Source of the DNA: Meandrina meandrites
Taxonomy: Eukaryota > Cnidaria > Anthozoa > Scleractinia > Meandrinidae
Reading direction: 5' to 3'
Length of the DNA: 64,000 nucleotides
Assembly: GCA_963693305.1 (NCBI GenBank)
Contig: OY855913.1
Coordinates: forward strand, 13,697,701-13,761,700
Shown here: in pieces, positions 11,901 to 23,900 of the stretch
Layout: each line of letters opens with the position of its first letter
How positions within the stretch are numbered: the first letter of the stretch is position 1
The notes under the pieces: model-generated
The model's input: the letters and a program-made list of their open reading frames with translations, nothing else
What the model was told of the DNA's origin: nothing
Databases searched by the model: none
Program-made: the position numbers and the translations under genes

Positions 11901-14900
11901 GTACGCTTGACGATACTCGAAATTTCGAAGTACATAAGCTTGGTACAGGAAAATTTACTTAACTGAGGCTCTCCCGAGGAATATCAAGTCCTATTGTGGG
12001 ATAATTAAGCTTCTCAACCGGACGGAGCTGTGATTATGCAAATGTAAGCTTCTTCCAATTGTTTATTTAACATTTGAGCGTGACAGCATGTCCGTCTATC
12101 TTCGCGCTTCGCTTATAATAATGCGAAGTCACGAAAAGGCTCAAATTAAAAGTTTGTTTCTTACTTGCTGAACGTTTATTATGATTGACTAAAAGTTTCA
12201 CAGAAGATGAAGAAATTGATGACAACATTTGCAGGGAATGTGTGATCTTTTGGTTCACATTCAACAAAATGCCGACTAGCAGTGATTATGCAAATGTAGC
12301 TTCCTCCAAGGTTTGTTTTGACTAGAATTTTTGACTCTCTTGTGGTCTTTGAGGTTGGGTAACAATTAAAGCTGTCCTTCGATGTGCTGCCGGACGCGTC
12401 ACATAATCCTCGGCGGTTTAGACTGTCTGCGACGCAGGCTATGAGAAGTAAATGTTGTAAAATATAAAAACACTCACCTAGCGATCGATCACCTTGCAAG
12501 ATCACCTTCCAAACAGAAGCAGTAGAACCACGCGAAGATGCTGGTTTTACATCGTCAACAACAGTGCCTTATTTAAACTTTTTTACATGCATTCGCATTC
12601 ACATAAGGGACCGGTCATTATTTATGTAGAGGGGGGGGGGGGGGGGGGGGGTCAAGGCTATTTCAGATTGGTTAGAGGGGGCGAGGGGGCTAAACTTTTT
12701 TATAAAGAAGTTAGGGGGGGTCAGCAGTTTGAGGTATACAGTATTGTAAGAGGTGTTCACTGGCCGTAGAGTTCAAACACTATCTGTGAAACAGTAATGC
12801 TAAATTGTATAATTTTATGCTAATTCTATTGTTTTTCTTTTGCATAAACTCCACTATTATGTACAACTTAATGATTTGTATTTTACAGAAATACTGTTTG
12901 CACTCTAAACTCCATTGTTATCTCAAATTTTAGTTAATAAAAAATCCAGACCTATCTGGTTTGACTGAAATTATTTTCTGCTATAAACAAAGTAAAAAGT
13001 ACGTGACAGGCCTACACAGACTCCTACGTTCGTGAAATTTGTACAGTTGCCGTTTTGTATTGGATTTGGTCGTCCAATTTATTTTGCTTCTCACTTGTAT
13101 AGAAAGGGCGCTATACACTGTCAGCTGTATTATTAGGAGGCGTTTTTAGTTGAGAAGAGCCGTAAGACTGCCGCCAAGGAAATGTTTTCAGAGGTCATAG
13201 GTCTGCACGGTTTCCCGTTACTAGATTTTTGACACCTCTGTATTTAACTTGTCATACGTATTGCTATAGCGGCTAGTCTCTGCTCATCCACATATGCAAG
13301 ATAAGTTTTTAGCTCTCAAAATGTTCGAAAAAGTGGCCACTGGTCCACACAATACGCCAATTTTGTGATATAGTAGGTTAGTTCCATTGTTATGCAAAGT
13401 AGCTATTAAATCATCTTATGATTGTATGTAGCATGCATTTAATAATTACTTAAGGCATATAAGAGGAGATATGAGGTGAGGGCAGGGGGGGCTCATCACG
13501 TAAATATTGCAAAAAGAGGGGGGGGTCACTTGCTAATTACCTGGCCTGGAGGGAGGGCCTGACAGAAATTTTGATCTTTCCAATATATTTTTCCCTCCCC
13601 ACCCCCCCCCCCCCCCCCCTCGACATAAATAATGACTGGTCCCTAACAGCATATTTACACCAATTATACTTTTTATTCTTTTCTCCTCCAGCAGTAGTCA
13701 CGTGCGCCTGTAAGGCGGCTACTTTCTGTAATTGACTTCAACTTCATTTGAAAAGGAAAACCCTGCACAGCATTTCAAGTTCCACTATCCCTTGTTCTTC
13801 TCTGCAAATTTCCCCCATCGGGGTAAAGGACAAAGGAAAGATGAAGAGCTCTGGTTGTTCGCTAATTAACACAGTCAACAAATAAAAAAAAATAATTAAT
13901 CTGGATTATTGATCACATCTACAGCAAACATATGCCTCCATACTATAAATATAACTCACTTCACTTCAATGAATAACGCGTGATCAACATTTTTGTGAAG
14001 ATTCATATTATTTTCCACAAAGTCCATTATTACAGCCAATATACCGCAAAGTCCTGAATTTCGTAACAAATTATGCTTTTCAAAACGTACAGACAAAATG
14101 CAAGTAACTGAAGCTGTCAACCCCGTTTACGAACGAATGGTGAAAAAATTAATTAATCTGGATTATTGATCACATCTACAGCAAATATGCATGCATGCCT
14201 CCGTACTATAAATATGACTCACTTCACTTCAATGAATAACGCGTGATCAACATTTTCGCCAAGATTCATATTATTTGCCACAAAGTCCATTACTACAACC
14301 AATATACTGCAAAGTCCTGAATTTAGTAACAATGCTTTTCTAACGTATGGACAAAATGCAAACCTTGTAGTAACTGAAGTCGTCAACACCGTTTACAAAC
14401 GAATGGCAAAACAACTAATTTTGCATTATTGATCAAATCCAGAGCAAATATATGCGTCTGTACTATCCCGAAGTTATCAACCCCATTCAGCCCGCGAGGT
14501 ATGCTTTGGTACATTTTTGGACTGTAAAAGGAACCACCATTGCTCGCTGATAATTCAGCGGCCATCGAAATGGGAAACAAATGCTTGTTCTTTCCCCGTT
14601 TTGACAACCCGTACAAATATTGCAACGCTGCTGCAGCGCTGCGTTAGTTCACTTTTTTGGTTGCACAGCGCTTAAGCGTCGATAAAGCAAAGCTTGTGAG
14701 TCGCTCAAGCAGCCAACCCAAAATATCGTGTACTGCAAAAAAGCTGCAAAATTTTGAAAACTAAAAGCAGCAGTAAAGCAGTGATAAAGCAGTGCTGCAA
14801 GCCGCTGCTTAAAAGCTGCGATGAGCATGCAGATGAACACATTGTGTTGGGACGCTAAATCAGTCTTAAAAGATCTTGCAGCATTGCTTTATCGCTGCTT

Positions 14901-17900
14901 TACCGCTTCGGGAACAAACAGCGAGATCTCAAGTTATTTGCAACAGGAAACAAAAGCGAAAGCCAAGAAACATCAGTTTATTACAAATAAAATTAATAAT
15001 CTTCGAAGTGTACATCTCACGATCATATTGTTGTGAGAGTCAGCGCTTTGTGGAACAAAACTTAAATATCATTTTCAGCTGCAAGTAAACGATGAGTTCG
15101 TGAGCAAAACTATGAAGCTCAATTGATGCCGATTGATGTACTTACGTTGCTGCTTGACAACTTGTTTTCGATCATTATGGCGTCATTTAAAAAAATGTCT
15201 TCCGAACTGTGCAAAAGTTACACAGTCATCATACGTGATAGAATTGCTGGAATGCGATCATAGAGATATGTACTATATCCTGATTCGTTGGTTTTAACTT
15301 GTACAACATGTTATTGTTTCAGTCTGTTCTATGTTCGTGTTACATTTTCAACCGTTGAATTGAAGCGGGAATTAAGGAGGCTCACAACAGTTTTACCACC
15401 GTAGGAAGCCTGGGCTCCAACGCGCGCGTCACACTGTTTACACGTGCGAAATTTAAAGTCTGCGAAAACAAACATGGCGGCGCTAGGCTTTCTTCGTAAA
15501 AGATTGGTTTGGGCTAGTTTTCGAACAGTTTCGCGAGTTAAACATTTTTTCAAAGCAACAGCATCTTTCCCCCCGGCATTTACGAAAGAAGATAAAAAAT
15601 TACAACCGGCTCTCAGTCACCTGGCTGTAAAATATGAGATCGATGCTGCGATCGATCGAGTAGGATATGGAGATCACGGAAAGTATGAAGAACACGAAAA
15701 CAGTCAAACTTTTAACTTTTGTTGGGCCCTCGGCTTGGCCGCCGCTATGCCAAGTTATTTATTTTTCAAGTCAGCGATGGTTTATGCTGCCGAAGAAAGC
15801 GACAACGAAAAGGAAAACACGGCATGTTCCAAGGACATTGACCGCTACAAAGGTTACTTCGCACCCAAAGAGCTTCAAAACCATTTGAAAAATCTGGCAA
15901 AAGCCAATGTAAAACGAAAAATTGTAGCAGACGCTAAAGAACAATCCACTGGAGAAATGGTTGAAATACCAAAGAAGAGAGTGACACGATCGAAACAGGT
16001 AATATTTTTTATTTGAGCGGCGAGCACAAAAAGTTACAAATTAGTTAATTAGTTTGATTGACCAACATGTAAACCAATTTTTACAGCAAACTGAAGGCCA
16101 GTTGAATTCACCACTCACGGGTACACGGCTCATAGACCTGAAAGTCATGGCCAATGATCTGAAATCTTGTTTTTACTGTCATGCAGGTGAGTCAAAACAC
16201 AACAAAACTGACTTTATTTAGACTAAAATTTCAATAGAGACTACTTTTTAAAGGGAAAGGGTACCTTGGGCAAAATCTTGATTACAGTAAACAGTAACTT
16301 AGTTTTCATGAGATTTCTTACAGATTCTTGTTAGCTCGCAGGTAGTCAAGCTTTTCTAGGCAAGCCACTACTATATTGAATACAACATACTGCTCAAAAA
16401 AAAAAAGGAAAACTACAAATGTACACAAATTACAGCTATAAAATCAAGATCCGATGTTGCATGCATTTCAAATAATGTTGACTCAACCTAATTGCCACCC
16501 CCCCCCCCCCCACCCCTCCTCCAAACTACCTCCACCAAGTAAACAAGACAGTATTCACAACAATTGCAAACACTTTTATTTTCCATTGCAGTAATTGGAT
16601 TTTGTTGTCTTAGTCAACATCTGTCATGTAATGCTTGAAAACTTGTTTCAACAGCAAACAGTAATCATCTGTTTTATACATACAAAAAAACAGTATATGC
16701 ACAACGCTGAGACTTGGAAACATTTAATAAGTCCCCTTCCTCTACTAAGCACCTGTTCTCATACCACCCCTCCCCCCAGCCTCTGTGATCCTAAAAGTTA
16801 ATAAGCTGCAGGAACTTGTACAGGAAATATGGTATTTTCTTTAGAATGTTATTACAACATGTCTCAAAGTCTTAAAGCATGAAAAGTGATTTTACTTTAA
16901 AATAGCTATTACACTGTTAGATACTATGAGACACTAACAAATGTTTTGTTTATTTTTGACAATTATGTACTAACTGTTAGATATTGTTTCACAGGTTAGA
17001 TAAAATCACTTTTTAATCCTGACAGAAAAATTAGGCAATATGTTTGATTAACATTTCAGACCTTAACTCTAACAAACAAATCATATTCCCCTCAAAAGTT
17101 AACCACTCCTAGTCAAAATCCAATAGTTCACACAAACAACAATCAACTTTTGTGGTTTTCAGGCCCCCTGTCAATAGTCAACACTGTTGGTGAAGAAAGG
17201 AGGGGATTCAGCAGTGTATTTACCATAATGTGCATGCGATGTGGAAACCTAAACAAAATAAATACTTCTGGCCAGCACAGAGCTGGAAGCCGCGGGCCAC
17301 TAGCGAGTGATGTGAACACAAGAGCAGTTCTGGGATCCCTACATGTTGGAGTTGGACAAGCTCAATTAAATAACTTGTTAACTACAATAAATGTTCCACC
17401 AATTAGTAATGTACTTTTTAAAAGGCGGGAAAGGGAAATCAGAAATGCAGTGGAAAATGTTACAAAGAAAAGTTGCAGGCAAGTTGTGGAACAGGAAAAG
17501 AAAAAAGCAGAAGAAAAATCACAAAATCAAGGGGGAGAGAACAGATAGTTGGAATAGCAGTTTCGTATGACATGGGGTGGCAGAAGAGAGGGAAGGGTAA
17601 CAACTCTCTCACAGGTCATGGTACAGCAATGGGGCTAGTGACAGGGGAAGTTCTATCATATTCAACCAGGTGCAAGTCCTGCAGGATTTGTGACTCTAGC
17701 AATAGGTTAGGAAAGGCAGCTAAAAATCATGATTGCAGAAAAAATCATACAGGTTCTTCTAGGTCAATGGAAAGGGACGTGGCTTGTGAACTTTGGAGGA
17801 CTGCCCCTGAAGCAGGTGTTAAATTCTCTACTCATGTTGGGGATGATGATAGTACAACTCTGGCAGATATATATGCTAAAGTGCCATATGATGTCCAAAA

Positions 17901-20900
17901 GTGGTCCGACACTGTTCACACTAAAAGATCTCTGACAAGTCGTTTATATAATCTCAAAGATCGCATCCAAGCATCAAAACTTTATCCAAACTGTTCTATA
18001 TTGAGCCAGAAAGTGATCAGCTATTTTGCAAAATGCTTTAGCTATGCTATATCTCAAAACAAAGGAAATCCAGAATCTCTAAAAGCAAGTCTAAACTGTA
18101 TTGTGCCTCATGCATTTGGTGAGCATAATTTATGTGACATGTGCTGGTGTGGTTATAAAAAAAGCCCATCAACGTACAAACACAGTGACCTTCCAAATGG
18201 CAAGGATTTGCATGGCGAGCCCTTAAAAAATAACCTAACAAGCATCTTTTCTGACTATGCTACTGATATTGTTGTTAATAAGCTGTCTCCCTGTGCTAAC
18301 TCTCAACGAAATGAAAGCATAAATAGCACCATTGCGGTACTACAGCAGCAGTGAAAGTAGTGACTTCAGAATTGCATGTGGAATAGCCCAACAAAACGTT
18401 GGCTACAACTATGTCAGCCGAGCTTTAGAGGCACTCAATATCGAGCCTGGGCATTTCTGTGAGTCCAATGGAGATCTAATGGACAAAAAAATCATTAAAC
18501 GACAGGAACAGGAAGTCAGCAAAAAGTTTCAAGTACAGGCAGAACCCCTTACACAATAAGAACTTCACAAACTCTTCGCAAAGAAGCTAAAGAGGGCAAA
18601 ACATATGAAACTTCAGTTGGTTTGAATTTAGATACACGTGTACACCAGCCTTCACCAACAGCATACCCTGAGATTGAACATTTCTTAAAAAATATTTCAC
18701 AAAATGAGTTAAAAGAGTATGAGAAAATGGTACCACCTTATACTGCCAAACCCAATCCAGAAACCCTATCCTATGACCCCACTAAACTGTACACTTTCGT
18801 TATTTTTGACACCGAAACTACCTGCACCGGTAAACAAGCCGAATTATGTCAGTTATCTGCTATCAAGGAAAGCAATCTACAAATCTTCTCAAAGTACATT
18901 TTACCAACAACTAATATTAGTCCTGGAGACACACGAGTCAACAAGCTTTCTGTAAAAAAAATTAATGGGAAAAGACAATTATATAAAGAAAACCAACCAG
19001 TTGAGACAGTGTCCCTTGGTGAAGCAATAAAGGAATTTCTGGCCTTCCTCACTGGGTCACACCAGAAAGAATCTTGTACATTTTTAATCAGGCACAATTC
19101 GTCCACATTTGACACCCCAGTTCTTCGAAAATTTCCACCGCAGGCTAAAAGATAAAAATATTTACTTTGCTGAGTCACATTCTTGTGAAATATCTGTTGA
19201 AAGAAAAACATCCAGCCCTTCAACTTCCATCAGGACATCCTTGCAAGTCGAACCAATCCTCTCTGTACTCTTACCTTTTCAACGAAAACTTCGAAGCGCA
19301 TGACGCACTGGAAGATGCTACAGCACTAAACAAAATTATCTTCAAATCTGCTCTTCAGCTGAGCAAAGAAAAGATTGTAAATTGCTCTGCAGCAATCAGT
19401 GTTTCACAAGCAGTTGACAACTTGTCATACTTGGATCGGCGCCACAAATTAATTCAGACATTTAATGGCAAAAACGTTGGGATAACACAATCGATGGCAG
19501 AGAACATTGCTGGATGTGGGCTATCGTATTCCAATCTCAGAGACTTGTACATGAAGTCGAGCACAAAGGGATTGCTGGCACTCAGTGTACATCGAAGGGA
19601 CCTCGTGTAACCAGAACAAAGCGAATTCTTGCTGCCATCGTAAATCACTTTCGGAAAACAATTACGCCTTGCAAAGAATAACCGCTTCAGTTGTATATAC
19701 TGGTAACTCGTGGATTTGTTTCATGAATAAATGGTAGTTTAACCGTGATTTTAAGCAGTCCAAGCGTTCTTGATTGTCTTCATTTTCTGAAATCACATGT
19801 TAAAATTTGGTTCTTTTTCTCTACGCAAACCTTTGTAAACTAAATCATTTCCGATTCGCCATGTTGATCATACCATAGTGAGAGACAGGAAACCAATCCT
19901 TTTCACAGCCTTTGCAAAACCGGTTCAGTCGGAGGAAAGATCCCATTATATTTCCAAGCCTTTCCAACCCGAAACCAAACAGAAACACGTGGAATCGTGG
20001 GCTTTACTTTTGATCAGCGGGCTTTCACGCGTGCGCAAGGTGTGATCTTGCAAACTCGACATTTTAATTTGCGCATGATACACGCGCGAACGTTTCGCTA
20101 CCCACGAAGCCATTATCTCCAAAACTGGCCCAGTGACCCTAAATTTTTAATGCAAAAAATTATTTTACAGTAAAAGCAGAATGCATGTGCAAAATTTAAA
20201 AAAAAATCTGCAGAGAAAAATTCTTTCGGTTCGTCAATTTCCATTTATTATAATTTAAGCAAAATCTGCTCCGCAGAATCTTTTTTTTTGAAATAAAAAT
20301 ATAGGGTCACCAGCTTTGTTTTTAAGATAAAAGCGAATGATGGTAAAAAGTGGGTCGAGTATGTTGCTATGTAACATGACAGTGCCACCTTAAATTATGA
20401 CTCAAATATAGTAAAAGGCACAGTAGAGAGTTACTTTAAAATATTAACAAAGCCAATCAAGACAATCCTGTTCCAAGCATAAAAAAATTGGCACGCTTGT
20501 TTCATGTGTCTCAAAAAATGAAAAACTGTTGTGAGCTACCTTAAGTTCTTGAAGAAGCAGATCTAAGCCGGCGAATTGTAAAACTTTCTTCGATGCACCA
20601 TCTGGGAAATCGTTATTTGATTTTCCCAGAAAACTGATTCCACACAACAGCCAATTCTTCGTAAGCAGCGACATGTTGCAAAGGGGAAACATGCGTGATG
20701 CGACCGTACGTGCCATTGGAGTTTGTTGGCTGGGATTTTCAGGATTTTTCAGTCTGTTGTAACAATGAATGGTTTGCAAGACTGTTGGGTTACTCGGTAA
20801 TACAATTTCCCGAAGAAAAGAACAGGAAAGTGATCGAGGTGAGCATGAAATGGAAACAAATCGACCGCTATATCTGGGCATATTTGTAAAATTACCGTAG

Positions 20901-23900
20901 CTTAAAATTGCTCAATTTTATCTATTACTTTACAACTCCATTGAGTACAACAATGAAAGATATACTTAGGCCTACTTAATGACTGATTTCATGGCCAAAA
21001 GTCCTAAGCATAAAACTACTGAAAACTATTAACGTCAACCTCGGAAGGTTTCGGCTCATAATTTCATTTGCACTGACTAGACTGTAAAGATCCCTAGACT
21101 GTGAGTTTTCAAAATAAAGTGTTGATTTATTGATTTATAAAGGTATATTGTGGTTTTTCTTAAGGTTAAAAAACTTTCTAGCAGTAAGCCAGCGATGGAA
21201 GGGAAAAAAAAGTAAAGTTTAATATGACTATCATATTTGTATCTTACTGTGTATCAGGGAATTAACATACATCCCAGCCATTTTCCCAAAAAATATATAG
21301 GAAAAATAGGGGCACAGGAGCAAAAATATAGGAGTTTCATAGGATTTTTGGACAAAATATAGGAGTTTTATAGGAGGATTTTCAGACCTCACAGAGATGT
21401 TATGCTAGTTGAAAAACAATTTAATGAGTGTTTTATTCATCTCTAAGACTGTGCTAATTTTAATTCAGGCCCATAGCCAGGATTTTAGCTGACGAGGTGC
21501 ATATGAGCGCCTCCGGCGTGAAATGCCGAGCGCTGCAGGCGCAAGCTTGTAGGGGGGTCTGGGGGTATTCCCCCCCAGAAAATTTTGAAAAAATGGGTTA
21601 TCTGAGGCCGCATTTCGTGCGTTTTGAAGACAGTTTGTTAGGAAACAAGCCATATAAAGGTGAAGGTAGCAAGGACAATAATTCTGGTACATTTTTAAAT
21701 TCAAAACGTAGTTTTAGAAACAGAACCTTGTATTTAACTAACAATGACGGCAGTTCTTTTAAAGGAAGACTGGAAAAAGATAGATATCTTTATTTTGTTG
21801 TCAAATGGTAATTACATAAATCAGCCAGAGTCGGTTTGCTGACTATGAACGGCATTAGTTAGAATGTATCGTTAAAATTAACCTAGAATCATCACACAAT
21901 TTGGTCAAAAATATGCCACACGAATCTTCAAATGGTGGACCCATTAAATGTAAATAGATGAAGTACAGAAATGCCATTCCCCTTTATTTATTTATTTATT
22001 TATTTATTTTTATACTTTTTTCACAAGGAGCGGACTTCCAAGGCTCATGGGGGGGGGGGGGGGGGGTGCAGACGCACCAGTCGCACCACCCCTGGCTACG
22101 GGCCTGTAATTAAAAATATTGATTCACAAACGAATGTTAACAGCCATTGTCAACAGTCAAATAATCACTTACAACCAAATTCTGCCAGTAACCTCAAATA
22201 AAAGTTGAGAAGAGAACACCAAATCAGTGTGCTAGTGTCTGTTTGGACAAGTGACAACATAATAAAACCTCTACACTCAATACAAACTCAGTCTGAACTG
22301 TTGGAACTCCTTGCTTTAATTATTTTCATATTTATCACTTAAGCAGTACATGGTATTTATAGGAAATATAGGAGTTTTTGGCCAATTATAGGAGTTTTAT
22401 AGGATCCTATAAAATAAATAGGAAATATAGGAGGGCTGGGATGTATGAATTAAGCGCCCTTAAAGTCGTATTTGCAACCTAAGATAACGCTGTGAAGTAC
22501 TGCTTTAACTCTGCTTTATCGACGCCATGGGGTACTGCGGCGTTTGATCAGCATCCCTCCTGCAGCGTTCCAGCAGCCTTCACCGTCGCTAACGCGGCAC
22601 TCACGCAGTCAATTTTTGGCACTGCTGCAGCACTACGAAAACAGCGTTCATGCAACCTTTGTGCAGCGCTTGTTGCAGCGCTCATTAGTCGCTAACGTAG
22701 CGCTGCTTGAACGCATTCTGTTTCGTACGGGAATGGCTAAGAGGTATTTTTTTTTTACAAAAAAAAAACTCAATATAATATAGCTACAGGCCATCCAAAT
22801 TTAGCATGAAAATTCTACAAAGTAGCCAGAGAATAGTCTGCTCTAATGAACACCCTGCATTTCAGATGACAGTAATAAGTCCAGCAAAGCAAGTTTCAAT
22901 TCAAGTGTATTGAAAGTTCAAGTTGTTCCCATGCACACAACATGCAAATTCAACATGGAGTGAACTAAAAAAAACCTGACAAGATTGTGTGTGATTTTAG
23001 GCAGGTTCTTAAAGTAACATCTGAGACTGCACTTATGATAAGACAACAACCATTAGCAGAAAAACCTTCTAAAAAGTGTGAAAAGAATATTTTAAATCAT
23101 TGTGAACCAATCAGGCAAGCCATGACAGAACCACAAACCAATGAACCGATTTTCTCATATCATTTTCTCATAAGATAATTAAATGCTTATAATTTATTCC
23201 AATATTGCCACTTTAGTGATTCTCTCACGAATGATGAGATTCTCATATGGAGAAATGAGAAACTGCTCTCATAAGAAACAAGAAAAGATGTGGGAGCTTA
23301 GTTACAGTCAAACGCCTCGAACTGTAGCCACCCAACTAAGTTTTTGACATCTTTTTGACAAGTTTTTGATTATTTTGATGGCTTCCAGTTGCACAAGGGT
23401 TCATACAAACGATCTGTGAAACGTTCAGTTTCAAACGGTTTTACAAGCTCAGAAGACGTGAAATTGAAAGTAAGGTCTCACAAAAATATTTAAAATGCAT
23501 TTCCTGTACGAAAAGTTAAGTTTGACTAAATTTTTGTCTGCATAAAATTTATTTATTGCCAGTTGAACTTCGCTTAATCGCTCGTGCAAAATGTTGTTTG
23601 AAACTTTTCAAACTATGACGTTTGATGACGAATCATGCAACGGTTGATACCCCGCCTTCCATTTTTCAAGGCATCTGATTGCTAGTTTAAAGCAACCAGA
23701 ATCCATTAAACTCATCAACATAGTCAAAAACTTTGTCAAGTGGCTACGGTTCGACGCAATTGACTGTAAATAATTATTTGAGCAGTATTCTACCTTCACT
23801 TGTGGGATCCAACTGAGGTCTTCTGTAGTCCTGGGAACTAGCAAGAGGCTCTTCAGGCTCAGACTCCTCAGCTTCTTCCTCTACACTGGCGAACCTGTCG

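Larger units (their letters stand above)
15474..19681 (+). pseudogene. Mutator-like transposase plus DEDDh exonuclease, decayed
   Basis: Three exons join in phase: 15474-15998, 16087-16186 and 17163 onward. Exons 2-3 carry the cnidarian Mutator-like transposase type: GTRLIDLKVMANDLKSCFYC, then CMRCGNLN, then IAVSYDMGWQKRGKG, a Cys-rich TRCKSCRICDSS, HDCRKNHTGSS, and VGDDDSTTLADIYAKVPYD. The C-terminal third is a DnaQ-fold exonuclease: FVIFDTETTCTGKQAEL (motif I, D-x-E), NSSTFDTPVL (motif II) and EAHDALEDATALN (motif III with the His of DEDDh). The intended end is KTITPCKE followed by TAA at 19679. Frameshifts occur near 17543, 18335 (with about seven residues lost), 18540, 19120, 19165 and 19565, so it cannot make the full protein. 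It lies in HBS1L intron 3, opposite strand. Confidence 0.8.

Noticed and set aside
20444..20881. 145-codon minus-strand frame
   Set aside because: Overlaps another frame on the plus strand; no motif, no splice or start support.
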